Positions 1 through 15,475 of a stretch of DNA of 64,000 bases are shown one piece after another (the stretch's first letter is position 1; the number at the start of each line of letters is the position of its first letter). A program made the position numbers and the translations under genes. The notes below the pieces were generated by a model, which did no database searches, was not told where the DNA came from, and worked only from the letters and a program-made list of their open reading frames with translations. Origin of the DNA: Archivesica marissinica (taxonomy: Eukaryota; Mollusca; Bivalvia; Venerida; Vesicomyidae); assembly GCA_014843695.1 (NCBI GenBank), contig CM026391.1:40346768-40410767 (forward strand). Reading direction: 5' to 3'.

Positions 1-220
1 NNNNNNNNNNNNNNNNNNNNNNNNNNNNNNNNNNNNNNNNNNNNNNNNNNNNNNNNNNNNNNNNNNNNNNNNNNNNNNNNNNNNNNNNNNNNNNNNNNNN
101 NNNNNNNNNNNNNNNNNNNNNNNNNNNNNNNNNNNNNNNNNNNNNNNNNNNNNNNNNNNNNNNNNNNNNNNNNNNNNNNNNNNNNNNNNNNNNNNNNNNN
201 NNNNNNNNNNNNNNNNNNNN
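1..220. other. Undetermined bases (N)
   Basis: All positions are N. Sequence resumes exactly at the first base of a 32-bp satellite unit, so the gap edge lies inside the array and the array's left boundary is not seen. Confidence 1.
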
Positions 221-3200
221 GAAACGATGGTACAACATAACTATCTTTTAGCGAAACGACGGTACAAAATAACTAACTGATAACAAAACCATGGTACAAC
301 ATAACTATCTTATAACGAAGCGATGGTACAACATAACTATCTGATAACGAAGCGATGGTACAACATAACTATCTTATAACGAAACGATGGTACAACATAA
401 CTATCTTATAGCGAAACGATGGTACAACATAACTATCTTATAGCGAAACGATGGTACAAAATAACTATCTTATAACGAAACGATGGTACAACATAACTAT
501 CTGATAACGAAACGAAGGTACAACATAACTATATGAAAACAAAACGATGGTACAACATAACTATTTTATAGCGAAACGATGGTAAAACATAAATATCTTA
601 TAACGAAACGACGGTACAACATAACTATCTTATAACGAAACGATGGTACAACATAACTATCTTATAGCGAAACGATGGTACAACATAACTATATTATAGC
701 GAAACGATGGTACAACATAACTATCTTATAACGAAACGATGTTACAACATAACTATCTTATAGCGAAACGATGGTACAACGTAACTATCTTATATCGAAA
801 CGACGGTACAACATAACTATCTCATAGAGAAACGATGGTACAACATAACTATCTTATAGCGAAACGATGGTACAACATAACTCTCTTATAGCGAAACGAT
901 GGTACAACATAACTATCTGATATCGAAACGATGGTACAACATAACTATCTTATATCGAAACGATGTAACAACATAACTATCTTATATCGAAACGATGGTA
1001 CAACATAACTATCTTATATCGAAACGATGGTACAACATAACTCTCTTATATCGAAACAATGGTACAACATAACTCTCTTATAGCGAAACGATGGTACAAC
1101 ATAACTATCTTATATCGAAACGATGGTACAACATAACTATCTTATATTGAAACCATGGTACAACATAACTATATTATAGCGAAACGATGGTACAACATAA
1201 CTATCTGATAACGAAACGATGGTACAACATAACTATCTGATAACGAAACGATGGTACAACATAACTATCTGATAACGAAACGATGGTACAACATAACTAT
1301 CTTATAGCGAAACGATGGTACAACATAACTATCTGATAACGAAACGATGTTACAACATAACTATCTTATAGCGAAACGATAGTACAACATAACTATCTGA
1401 TGACGAAACGATGGTACAACATAACAATTTTATAACGAAACGATAGTACAACATAATTATTTGATAACGAAACGATTGTACAACATAACTATCTTATAGC
1501 GAAACGATGGTACAACATAACTATCTTATAACGAAACGATGGTACAATATAACTATCTGATAGCGAAACGATGGTACAACATAACTATCTTATAACGAAA
1601 CGATGGTACAACATAACTATCTGATAACGAAACGATGGTCCAACATAAATATCTGATAACGAAACGATGGTACAACATAACTATCTTTTAGCGAAACGAC
1701 GGTACAACATAACTATCTGATAATGAAACGATGGTACAACATAACTATCTTATAACGAAGCGATGGTACAACATAACTATCTGATAACGAAGCGATGGTA
1801 CAACATAACTATCTTATAACGAAACGATGGTACAACATAACTATCTTATAACGAAACGATGGTACAACATAACTATCTTATAGCGAAACGATGGTACAAC
1901 ATAACTATCCTATAACGAAACGATGTTACAACATAACTATCTTATATAGAAACGATGGTACAACATAACTATCTTATAGCGAAACGATGGTACAACATAA
2001 CTATCCTATAACGAAACGATGTTACAACATAACTATCTGATAGCGAAACGATGGTACAACATAACTATCTTATATCGAAACAATGGTACAACATAACTCT
2101 CTTATATCGAAACAATGGTACAACATAACTCTCTTATAGCGAAACGATGGTACAACATAACCATCTTATATCGAAACGATGGTACAACATAACTATATTA
2201 TAGCGAAACGATGGTACAACATAACTATCCTATAACGAAACGATGGTACAACATAACTATATGATAATTAAACGATGGTACAACATAACTATCTTATAGC
2301 GAAACGATGGTACAACATAACTATCTGATAACGAAACGATGTTACAACATAACTATCTGATAGCGAAACGATGGTACAACATAACTATCTGATAATGAAA
2401 CGATGGTACAACATAACACTTTTGTAACGAAACGATGGTACAACATAACTATTTTATAACGAAACGATGGTACAACATAACTATCTTATAGCGAAACGAT
2501 GGTACAACATAACTATCTGATAACGAAACGATGGTACAACATAACTATCTTATAACGAAACGATGTTACAACATAACTATCTGATAGCGAAACGATGGTA
2601 CAACATAACTATCTGATAACGAAACGATGGTACAACATAATAATTTGATAACGAAACGATGGTACAACATAACTATTTTATAACGAAACAATGGTACAAC
2701 ATAACTATCATATAGTGAAACGATGGGACAACATAACTATCTTATAACGAAACGATGGTACAACATAACTATCTGATAACGAAACGATGGTACAACATAA
2801 CTATCTTATATCGAAACGATGGTACAACATAACTATATTATATCGAAACGATGGTACAACATAACTATCTGATAACGAAACGATGGTACAACATAACTAT
2901 CTTATAACGAAACGATGGTTCAACATAGCTATATGATAGCGAAACGATAGTACAACATAACTATCCTATAACGAAACGATGGTACAACATAACTATCTTA
3001 TAAGGAAACGATGGTCCAACATAAATATCTTATAGCGAAACGATGGTACAACATAACTATCTGATAACGAAACGATGGTACAACATAACTATCTTATAAC
3101 GAAACGATGGTACAACATAACTATCTTTTAGCGAAACGACGGTACAACATAACTATCTGATAATGAAACGATGGTACAACATAACTATCTGATAACGAAA

Positions 3201-6200
3201 CGATGGTACAACATAACTATCTTATAACGAAACGATGGTACAACATAACTATCTTATAACGAAACGATGGTACAGCATAACTATCTGATAACGAAACGAT
3301 GGTACAACATAGCTATCTGATAACGAAACGATGGTACAACATAACTATCTGATAACGAAACGATGGTACAACATAACTATCTGATAGCGAAACGATGGTA
3401 AAACATAACTATCTTATATCGAAACGATGGTACAACATAACTATCTTATATCGAAACGATGGTACAACATAACTATATTATAGCGAAACGATGGTACAAC
3501 ATAACTATCTGATAACGAAACGATGGTACAACATAACTATCTGATAACGAAACGATGGTACAACATAACTCTCTGATAACGAAACGATGGTACAACATAA
3601 CTATCTGATAACGAAACGATGGTACAACATAACTATCTGATAACGAAACGATGGTACAACATAACTATCTGATAGCGAAACGATGGTACAACATAACTAT
3701 CATATAGCGAAACGATGGTACAACATAACTATCTGATAGCGAAACGATGGTACAACATAACTATCGTATAGCGAAACGATGATACAATATAACTATCTTA
3801 TAACGAAACGATGGTACAACATAACTATCTTATATCGAAACGATGGTACAACGTAACTATCTTATAACGAAATGATGGTACAACATAACTATCTAATAGC
3901 GAAACGATGGTACAACATAACTATCCTATAACGAAACGATGGTACAACATAACTATCTAATAGCGAAACGATGGTACAACATAATTATCCTATAACGAAA
4001 CGATGGTACAACATAACTATATTATAGCGAAACGATGGTACAACATAACTATATTATAACGAAACGATGGTACAACATAACTATCTTATAGCGAAACGAT
4101 TGTACAACATAACTATCTTATAACGAAACGATTGTACAACATAACTATCTTATAACGAAACGATGGTACAACATAACTATCTGATAATGAAACGATGGTA
4201 CAACATAACTATCTGATAACGAAACGATGGTACAACATAACTATCTTATATCGAAACGATAGTACAACATAACTATCTCATAGCGAAACGATGTTACAAC
4301 ATAACTATCTTATAGCGAAACGATGGTACAACGTAACTATCTGATAGCGAAACGATGGTACAACATAACTATCTTATAACGAAACGATGTTACAACATAA
4401 CTATCTGATAGCGAAACGATGGTACAACATAACTATCTGATAACGAAACGATGGTACAACATAATAATTTGATAACGAAACGATGGTACAACATAACTAT
4501 TTATAACGAAACAATGGTACAACATAACTATCTTATAGTGAAACGATGGGACAACATAACTATCTTATAACGAAACGATGGTACAACATAACTATCTGAT
4601 AACGAAACGATGGTACAACATAACTATCTTATATCGAAACCATGGTACAACATAACTATATTATATCGAAACGATGGTACAACATAACTATCTGATAACG
4701 AAACGATGGTACAACATAACTATCTTATAACGAAACGATGGTACAACATAGCTATATGATAGCGAAACGATAGTACAACATAACTATCCTATAACGAAAC
4801 GATGGTACAACATAACTATCTTATAACGAAACGATGGTACAACATAACTATCTTATAGCGAAACGATGGTACAACATAACTATATTATAGAGAAACGATA
4901 GTACAACATAACTATCTTATAACGAAACGATGTTACAACATAACTATCTTATAGCGAAACGATGGTACAACGTACCTATCTTATAACGAAACGATGGTAC
5001 AACATAACTATCTTATAACGAAACGATGGTACAACATAGCTATATGATAGCGAAACGATGGTACAACATAACTATCCTATAACGAAACGATGGTACAACA
5101 TAACTATCTTATAACGAAACGATGGTACAACATAACTATTTTATAACGAATCGATGATACAACATAACTATCTGATAGCGAAACGATGGTACAACATAAC
5201 TATCTGATAGCGAAACGATGGTACAACATAACTATCTTATAGCGAAACGATGGTACAACATAACTATCTGATAACGAAACGATGTTACAACATACCTATC
5301 TGATAGCGAAACGATGGTACAACATAACTATCTAATAGCGAAACGATGGTACAACATAACTATCTGATAACGAAACGATGTTACAACATATCTATCTTAT
5401 AGCGAAACGATGTTACAACATAACTATCTTATATCGAAATGATGGTACAACATAACAATCTTTTAGCGAAACAACGGTACAACATAACTATCTTATAACG
5501 AAACGATGGTACAACATATATATTTGATAACGAATCGATGATACAACATAACTATCTTATAGCGAAACGATGGTACAACATAACTATCTGATAGCGAAAC
5601 GATGGTACAACATAAATATCTAATAGCGAAACGATGGTACAACATAACTATCTGATAACGAAACGATGTTACAACAAAACTATCTTATAGCGAAACGATG
5701 GTACAACATAACTATCTGATAACGAAACGATGGTACAACATAATAATTTGATAACGAAACGATGGTACAACATAACTATTTTATAACGAAACAATGGTAC
5801 AACATAACTATCTGATAACGAAACGATGGTACAACATAACTCTCTGATAGCGAAACGATGGTACAACATAACTATCTTATATCGAAACGATGGTACAACA
5901 TAACTATATTATATCGAAACGAAGGTACAACATAACTATCTTATAACGAAACGATGGTACAACATAACTATCTGATAACGAAACGATGGTACAACATAAC
6001 TATCTTATAGCGAAACGATGGTACAACATAGCTATATGATAGCGAAACGATGGTACAACATAACTATCCTATAACGAAACGATGGTACAACATAACTATC
6101 TTATAGCGAAACGATGGGACAACATAACTATCTTATAACGAAACGGTGGTACAACATAACTATCTGATAACGAAACGATGGTACAACATAACTATCTTAT

Positions 6201-8144
6201 AACGAAACGATCAACATAACTATCTTATAACGAAACGATGGTACAACATAACTATCGTATAGCGAAACGATGGTACAACATAACTATCTGATAACGAAAC
6301 GATGGAACAACATAACTATCTTATAACGAAACGATGGTATAACATAACTATTTATAACGAAACGATCGTACAACATAACTATCTTATAGAGAAACGATGG
6401 TACAACATAACTATCTTATAACGAAACGATGGTACAATATAACTATCTGATAACGAAACGATGGTACAACATAACTATCTTTTAGCGAAACGACGGTACA
6501 ACATAACTATCTGATAACAAAACGATGGTACAACATAACTATCTTATAACGAAACGATGGTACAACATAACTATCTTATAGCGAAACGATGGTACAACAT
6601 AACTATCTCATAGCGAAACGATGGTACAACATAACTATCTTATAACGAAACGATGGTACAACATAACTATCTAATAGCGAAACGATGGTACAACATAACT
6701 ATTTGATAACGAAACGATGGTACAACATAACTATCTAATAGCGAAACGATGGTACAACATATCTATCTGATAACGAAACGATGGTACAACATAACTATCC
6801 TATAACGAAACGATGGTACAACATAACTATCTTATAACGAAACGATGGTACAACATAACTATCTTATAACGAAACGATGGTACAACATAACTATCTTATA
6901 TTGAAACGATGGTACAACATAACTATCTTATAGCGAAACGATGGTACAACATAACTATCTGATAACGAAACGATGGTACAACATAACTATCTTATATCGA
7001 AACGATGGTACAACATAACAATCTTTTAGCGAAACGACGGTACAACATAACTATCTGATAACAAAACGATGGTACAACATAACTATCTTATAACGAAACG
7101 ATGGTACAACATAACTATTTTATAACGAATCGATGATACAACATAACTATCTTATAGCGAAACGATGGTACAACATAACTATCTTATAGCGAAACGATGG
7201 TACAACATAACTATCTGATAACGAAACGATGTTACAACATAACTATCTTATAGCGAAACGATGTTACAACATAACTATCTTATATCGAAACGATGGTACA
7301 ACATAACTATCTTTTAGCGAAACGATGGTACAACATAACTATCTTATAACGAAACGATGGTACAACATACTATTTGATAACGAAACGATGGTACAACATA
7401 ACTATCTTATAGCGAAACGATGGTACAACATAACTATCTTATAGCGAAACGATGTACAACATAACTATCTTATAGCGAAACGATGGTACAACATAACTAT
7501 CTGATAACGAAACGATGGTACAACATAACTATCTTATAGCGAAACGATGGTACAACATAACTATCTGATAACGAAACGATGGTACAACATAATATTGATA
7601 ACGAAACGATGGTACAACATAACTATTTGATAACGAAACGATGGTACAACATAACTATCTTATAACGAAACGATGGTACAACATAACTATCTGATAGCGA
7701 AACGATGGTACAACATAACTATCTTATAGCGAAACGATGGTACAACATAACTATATTATATCGAAACGAAGGTACAACATAACTATCTTATAACGAAACG
7801 ATGGTACAACATAACTATCTGATAACGAAACGATGGTACAACATAACTATCTTATAGCGAAACGATGGTACAACATAACTATATGATAGCGAAACGATGG
7901 TACAACATAACTATCCTATAACGAAACGATGGTACAACATAACTATCTTATAACGAAACGATGGTACAACATAACTATCTTATAACGAAACGATGGTACA
8001 ACATAACTATATTATAGCGAAACGATGGTACAACATAACTATATTATAGCGAAACGATGGTACAACATAACTATCTGATAACGAAACGATGGTACAACAT
8101 AACTATCTTATAGCGAAACGATGGTACAACATACCTATCTTATA

Positions 8145-8518
8145 ACGAAACGATGGTACAACATAACTATCCTATAACGAAACGATGGTACAACATAACT
8201 ATCTTTAAGCGAACCGATGGTACAACATAAATATCCTATAAGGAAACGATTGTACAACATAACTATCTTATAGCGAAACGATGGTACAACATACCTATCT
8301 GAGAGCGTAACGATGGTACAACATAACTATCTGATAACGAAACGATGTTACAACATAACTATCTTATAAGGAAACGATGTTACAACATAACTATCCTATA
8401 ACGAAACGATGTTACAACATAACTATCTGATAGCGAAACGATGGTACAACATAACTATCTTATAACGAAACGATGTTACAACATAACTATCTTATAACGA
8501 AACGATGGTACAACATAA
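8145..8518. repeat. Higher-order block of the 32-bp array (copy 1)
   Basis: This series of about 12 units contains rare markers: a CTTTAAGCGAACC variant near 8203, an AAGGAAACGATTG unit and a GAGAGCGTAACG unit. The same markers occur in the same order at 10193-10566, with no difference I could see across roughly 370 bases. The offset is 2048, a whole number of units, which indicates recent block duplication inside the array by unequal exchange or similar. Confidence 0.85.
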
Positions 8519-10192
8519 CTATCTCATAGCGAAACGATGTTACAACATAACTATCTTATAACGAAACGATGGTACAACATAACTATCTAATAGCGAAACG
8601 ATGGTACAACATAACTATTTGATAACGAAACGATGGTACAACATAACTATCTAATAGCGAAACGATGGTACAACATATCTATCTGATAACGAAACGATGG
8701 TACAACATAACTATCCTATAACGAAACGATGGTACAACATAACTATCTGATAACGAAACGATGGTACAACATAACTATCTTATAACGAAACGATGGTACA
8801 ACATAACTATCTTATATTGAAACGATGGTACAACATAACTATATTATAGCGAAACGATGGTACAACATACCTATCTGATAACGAAACGATGGTACAACAT
8901 AACTATCTTATATCGAAACGATGGTACAACATAACAATCTTTTAGCGAAACGACGGTACAACATAACTATCTGATAACAAAACGATGGTACAACATAACT
9001 ATCTTATAACGAAACGATGGTACAACATAACTATTTTATAACGAATCGATGATACAACATAACTATCTTATAGCGAAACGATGGTACAACATAACTATCT
9101 GATAGCGAAACGATGGTACAACATAACTATCTTATAGCGAAACGATGGTACAACATAACTATCTGATAACGAAACGATGTTACAACATAACTATCTTATA
9201 GCGAAACGATGGTACAACATAACTATCTTATAGCGAAACGATGGTACAACATAACTATCTGATAACCAAACGATGTTACAACATAACTATCTTATAGCGA
9301 AACGATGTTACAACATAACTATCTTATATCGAAACGATGGTACAACATAACAATCTTTTAGCGAAACGATGGTACAACATAACTATCTTATAACGAAACG
9401 ATGGTACAACATATATATTTGATAACGAATCGATGATACAACATAACTATCTTATAGCGAAACGATGGTACAACATAACTATCTGATAGCGAAACGATAG
9501 TACAACATAACTATCTAATAGCGAAACGATGGTACAACATAACTATCTGATAACGAAACGATGTTACAACATAACTATCTTATAGCGAAACGATGGTACA
9601 ACATAACTATCTGATAACGAAACGATGGTACAACATAATAATTTGATAACGAAACGATGGTACAACATAACTATTTGATAACGAAACAATGGTACAACAT
9701 AACTATCTTATAACGAAACGATGGTACAACATAACTATCTGATAGCGAAACGATGGTACAACATAACTATCTTATATCGAAACGATGGTACAACATAACT
9801 ATATTATATCGAAACGAAGGTACAACATAACTATCTTATAACGAAACGATGGTACAACATAACTATCTGATAACGAAACGATGGTACAACATAACTATCT
9901 TATAGCGAAACGATGGTACAACATAGCTATATGATAGCGAAACGATGGTACAACATAACTATCCTATAACGAAACGATGGTACAACATAACTATCTTATA
10001 ACGAAACGATGGTACAACATAACTATCTTATAACGAAACGATGGTACAACATAACTATATTATAGCGAAACGATGGTACAACATAACTATATGATAGCGA
10101 AACGATGGTACAACATAACTATCTGATAACGAAACGATGTTACAACATAACTATCTTATAGCGAAACGATGGTACAATGTACCTATCTTATA

Positions 10193-10566
10193 ACGAAACG
10201 ATGGTACAACATAACTATCCTATAACGAAACGATGGTACAACATAACTATCTTTAAGCGAACCGATGGTACAACATAAATATCCTATAAGGAAACGATTG
10301 TACAACATAACTATCTTATAGCGAAACGATGGTACAACATACCTATCTGAGAGCGTAACGATGGTACAACATAACTATCTGATAACGAAACGATGTTACA
10401 ACATAACTATCTTATAAGGAAACGATGTTACAACATAACTATCCTATAACGAAACGATGTTACAACATAACTATCTGATAGCGAAACGATGGTACAACAT
10501 AACTATCTTATAACGAAACGATGTTACAACATAACTATCTTATAACGAAACGATGGTACAACATAA
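10193..10566. repeat. Higher-order block of the 32-bp array (copy 2)
   Basis: Second copy of the block at 8145-8518. The match breaks at about 10568, where this copy reads AACTGTCTGATAAC and the other reads AACTATCTCATAGC. Just left of the block (10170-10180) this copy has an ATGTACC variant where the other has CATACC. Confidence 0.85.
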
Positions 10567-12539
10567 CTGTCTGATAACGAAACGATGGTACAACATAACT
10601 ATCTTATAACGAAACGATGGTACAACATAACAATCTTTTAGCGAAACGACGGTACAACATAACTAACTGATAACAAAACGATGGTACAACATAACTATCT
10701 TATAACGAAACGATGGTACAACATAACTATTTGATAACGAATCGATGATACAACATAACTATCTTATAGCGAAACGATGGTACAACATAACTATCTGATA
10801 GCGAAACGATGGTACAACATAACTATCTTATAGCGAAACGATGGTACAACATAACTATCTGATAACGAAACGATGTTACAACATAACTGTCTTATAGCGA
10901 AACGATGGTACAACATAACTATCTGATAACGAAACGATGGTACAACATAATAATTTGATAACGAAACGATGGTACAACATAACTATTTGATAACGAAACA
11001 ATGGTACAACATAACTATCTTATAGCGAAACGATGGGACAACATAACTATCTTATAACGAAACAGTGTTACAACATAACTATCTTATAAGGAAACGATGG
11101 TACAACATAATAATTTGATAACGAAACGATGGTACAACATAACTATTTTATAACGAAACAATGGTACAACATAACTATCTTATAGCGAAACGATGGGACA
11201 ACATAACTATCTTATAACGAAACGATGATACAACATAACTATCTTATAACGAAACGATGGTACAACATAACAATCTTTTAGCGAAACGACGGTACAACAT
11301 AACTAACTAATAACAAAACGATGGTACAACATAACTATCTGATAACGAAACGATGTTACAACATAACTGTCTTATAGCGAAACGATGGTACAACATAACT
11401 ATCTGATAACGAAACGATTGTACAACATAACTATCTTATAACGAAACGATGGTACAACATAACTATCTTATAACGAAACGATGGTACAACATAACAATCT
11501 GATAACGAATCGATGGTACAACATAACTATCTGATAACGAAACGATGGAACAATATAACTATCTGATAACGAAGCGATGGTACAACATAACTATCTTATA
11601 ACGAAACGATCAACATAACTATCTTATAACGAAACGATGGTACAACATAACTATCTTATAGCGAAACGATGGTACAACATAACTATCTGATAACGAAACG
11701 ATGGAACAACATAACTATCTTATAACGAAACGATGGTACAACATAACTATTTATAACGAAACGATGGTACAACATAACTATCGTATAGCGAAACGATGGT
11801 ACAACATAACTATCTTATAACGAAACGATGGTACAATATAACTATCTGATAACGAAACGATGGTACAACATAACTATCTTTTAGCGAAACGACGGTACAA
11901 CATAACTATCTGATAACAAAACGATGGTACAACATAACTATCTTATAACGAAACGATGGTACAATATAACTATCTCATAGCGAAACGATGGTACAACATA
12001 ACTCTCTGATAACGAAACGATGGTACAACATAACTATCTTATAGCGAAACGATGGTACAACATAACTATCTTTTAGCGAAACGACGGTACAACATAACTA
12101 TCTGATAACGAAACGATGGTACAACATAACTATCTGATAACGAAACGATGGTACAACATAACTATCCTATAACGAAACGATGGAACAATATAACTATCTG
12201 ATAACGAAACGATTGTACAACATAACTATCTGATAACGAAACGATGGTACAACATAACTATCTTATAACGAAACGATGGTACAACATAACCATCTGATAA
12301 CGAATCGATGGTACAACATAACTATCTGATAACGAAACGATGGTACAATATAACTATCTGATAACGAAGCGATGGTACAACATAACTATCTTATAACGAA
12401 ACGATCAACATAACTATCTTATAACGAAACGATGCTACAACATAACTATCTTATAGCGAAACGATGGTACAACATAACTATCAGATAACGAAACGATGGA
12501 ACAACATAACTATCTTATAACGAAACGATGGTACAACAT

Positions 12540-13800
12540 AACTATCTTATAACGAAACGATGGTACAACATAACTATCTTATAGCGAAACGATGGTACAA
12601 CATAACTATCTTATAACGAAACGATGGTACAACATAACTATCTTATAGCGAAACGATGGTACAACATAACTATCTGATAACGAAACGATGGTACAACATA
12701 ATTATCTGATAACGAAACGATGGTACAACATAACTATCTTATAACGAAACGATGGTACAACATAACTATCTTATAACGAAACGATGGTACAACATAACTA
12801 TCTGATAACGAAACGATGGTACAACATAACTATCTTATAGCGAAACGATGGTACAACATAACTATCTTATATCGAAACGATGGTACAACATAACTATCTT
12901 ATAACGAAACGATGGTACAACATAACTATCTTATAACGAAACGATGGTACAACATAACTATCTTATAGCGAAACGATGGTACAACATAACTATCTTATAA
13001 CGAAACGATGGTACAACATAACTATCTTATAGCGAAACGATGGTACAACATAACTATATTATAGCGAAACGATGGTACAACATAACTATCTTATAACGAA
13101 ACGATGGTACAACATAACTATCTTATAGCGAAACGATGGTACAACTAACTATCTTATACGAAACGATGGTACAACATACTATCTTAGGAACGATGGTACA
13201 ACATAATATCTTATAACGAAACGATGGTACAACATAACTATCTTATAGCGAAACGATGGTACAACATAACTATCTGATAGCGAAACGATGGTACAACATA
13301 ACTATCTTATAACGAAACGATGGTACAACATAACTATCTTATAACGAAACGATGTTACAACATAACTATCTTATAACGAAACGATGGTACAACATAACTA
13401 TCTTATAGCGAAACGATGGTACAACATAACTATCTTATAACGAAACGATGGTACAACATAACTATCTGATAACGAAACGATGGTACAACATAACTATCTT
13501 ATAACGAAACGATGGTACAACATAACTATCTTATAGCGAAACGATGGTACAACATAACTATCTTATAACGAAACGATGGTACAACATAACTATCTGATAG
13601 CGAAACGATGGTACAACATAACTATCTTATAACGAAACGATGGTACAACATAACTATCTGATACGAAACGATGGTACAACATAATATTTATAACGAAACG
13701 ATGGTACAACATAACTATCTTATAGCGAAACGATGGTACAACATAACTATCTTATAGCGAAACGATGGTACAACATAACTATCTGATATCGAAACGATGG
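12540..13800. repeat. Consensus-like stretch of the 32-bp array with clustered single-base losses
   Basis: Units here are almost uniform, unlike the varied units on both sides. Short clusters of deletions occur at 13141-13205 (for example TACAACTAACT, CTTATACG and CTTAGGAACG) and at 13660-13690. Low diversity with missing single bases looks like a consensus built from few or collapsed reads. Recent local homogenisation is the alternative. Confidence 0.5.
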
Positions 13801-14830
13801 TACAACATAACTATCTTATAACGAAACGATGGTACAACATACTTATCCTATAACGAAACGATGGTACAACATAACTATCTGATAACGAAACGATGGTACA
13901 ACATAACTATCTTATAACGAAGCGATGGTACAAAATAACTATCTTATAACGGAACGCTGGTACAACATAACTATCCTATAACGAAACGATGGTACAACAT
14001 AACTATCTTATAGCGAAACGATGGTACAACATAACTATCTTATAGCGAAACGATGGTACAACATAACTATCTGATAACGAAACGATGGTACAACATAACT
14101 ATCCCATAACGAAACGATGGTAAAACATAACTATCTGATAGCGAAACGACGGTACAACATAACTGTCTTATAGCGAAACGATGGTACAACATAACTATCT
14201 TATAGCGAAACGATGGTACAACATACCTATCCTATAGCGAAACGATGATACAACATAACTATCTATGACGAAATGATGGTACCACATATCTATCGTATAG
14301 CGAAACGATGTTACATCATAATTATCCTATAACGACACGATGGTACAACATAACTATATTATAATGAAACGATGGCACAACATAACTATCTTATAATGTA
14401 ACGATGATACAACATAACTGTCTTATAACGAAACGATGGTACATCATAGCTATCTTATAGCGAAAGGATGGTACAACATAGCTATCCTATAGCGAAACGA
14501 TTGTACAACATAACTATCCTATAACGAAACGATGGTACAACATAACTGTCCTATAGCGAAACGATGGTAGAACATAACTATCTTATAACGAAACGATGGT
14601 ACAACATAACTATCTGATAGCGAAATGATGGTACAACATAACTGTCTTATAACGAAACGATGGTACAACATAACTATCTGATAACGAAACGATGGTACAA
14701 CATAACTCTCTGATAACGAAACGATGGTACAACATAACTATCTTATAACGAAACGATGGTACAACATACGTATCTTATAACGAAATGATGGTACAACATA
14801 ACTATCTTATAACGAAACGATGGTACAAAA

Positions 14831-15155
14831 TATTGCCAGACAAGAAACCTCATCCAAGCCTAATAAAAACTATTTTTGTTTTATAAACTGCTATTGGAAA
14901 CGGATTATCTAAATATTTGAAAGATACATTTGCATTCAATTTCATCAACGCACGTAATGTTCGGCATAATAAAATAACAACCACAATGTGCTTCGGATGC
15001 AGTCGGTATTGTGTATCACCTCTGTCGCTAGTCATTCATCAGAACTGGCAATAAGGACTGTTACCCCGTATGTAGTATGTTATTTATAGCACACATATAC
15101 AATTATACGGACATAAATTATATATAATTACTGATGTGTGTACACACACACGTAC
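14831..15155. other. Unique sequence between satellite and last visible exon
   Basis: Unique AT-rich DNA, intronic if the gene continues to the left. It includes a short GTGTGTACACACACACG run at 15136-15152 just beyond the exon donor. A 61-codon minus-strand frame at 15035-14850 matches nothing I recognise. No further EGF-like exon was seen here. Confidence 0.5.
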
Positions 15156-15296
15156 CTGTTGTGCATGTTGGTGTATTCATATAACCGGCATCACATCCTG
15201 CAGGACACTCCCCAGTTGTGACGTCACATATTGCAGACGCATAACAATTACCGCATTGCTTTTCACACGACTGTCCCCATTGAGCGTCAGTACATT
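15156..15296 (-). CDS. Exon encoding an EGF-like (8-cysteine, MEGF/laminin-type) module
   Basis: This internal exon is 141 bp (47 codons) and is the most downstream one visible in the minus-strand gene. The acceptor reads TATTTTAG and the donor GTACGTGTG; both ends are phase 1. The peptide runs ECTDAQWGQSCEKQCGNC and continues through a TTGECPAGC turn to GYMNTPTC. It has eight cysteines in the spacing of laminin-type/MEGF EGF-like modules, where four disulfides form a small extracellular domain often used for adhesion or ligand binding. The phase-1 donor demands at least one more exon further left, on the far side of or inside the 32-bp satellite. The domain type is clear; the whole protein's identity is not. 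Confidence 0.82.
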
Positions 15297-15351
15297 CTAA
15301 AATAGTCAATAACATATACAGGTGCAAATATTTACTCAAGATATGTACTAC

Positions 15352-15475
15352 GTCTCACAGTAACCATACACTACACGCCGCTGACCTCCTCGCAGCGTAC
15401 ACGTTGCCCCGGGACACATCTCGCAGCAGCAGCGTAGACTTTCACGAGTATCTGGTTGTCAATGTTGCCGCAATG
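15352..15475 (-). other. GC-rich segment with a cysteine-rich minus-strand reading
   Basis: A GC-rich patch in AT-rich surroundings. One minus-strand frame reads RESLRCCCEMCPGATC and then CTLRGGQRRV before a stop, with an upstream stop about 45 bases before. No paired splice sites in the gene's phase were found, so I do not call it an exon. It may be a fragment of a dispersed repeat or a decayed exon. Confidence 0.3.

Larger units (their letters stand above)
221..14830. repeat. 32-bp satellite array, about 456 units
   Basis: The unit is 32 bp (first unit 221-252, second starts at 253). It opens with GAAACGATGGTACAACATAA and ends with a variable 12-base part. That part is commonly CTATCTTATAGC, CTATCTGATAAC, CTATCTTATAAC or CTATCTTATATC. 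Most units differ from consensus by 0-3 substitutions, and indels are rare. Larger copies of unit series exist; for example 8145-8518 recurs at 10193-10566 (offset 2048, exactly 64 units). Each consensus unit carries two CpG sites. No gene was seen. The only open frame over 60 codons (5869-5669, minus) is pure repeat. The array ends abruptly at about 14830, where unique sequence begins. Confidence 0.98.

Noticed and set aside
5669..5869. 66-residue minus-strand frame
   Set aside because: Entirely inside the 32-bp satellite; a chance loss of stop variants.
221..14830. CRISPR array (32-bp regularly repeated units)
   Set aside because: The repeats are contiguous with no unique spacers, and the setting is eukaryotic. 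It is a tandem satellite.
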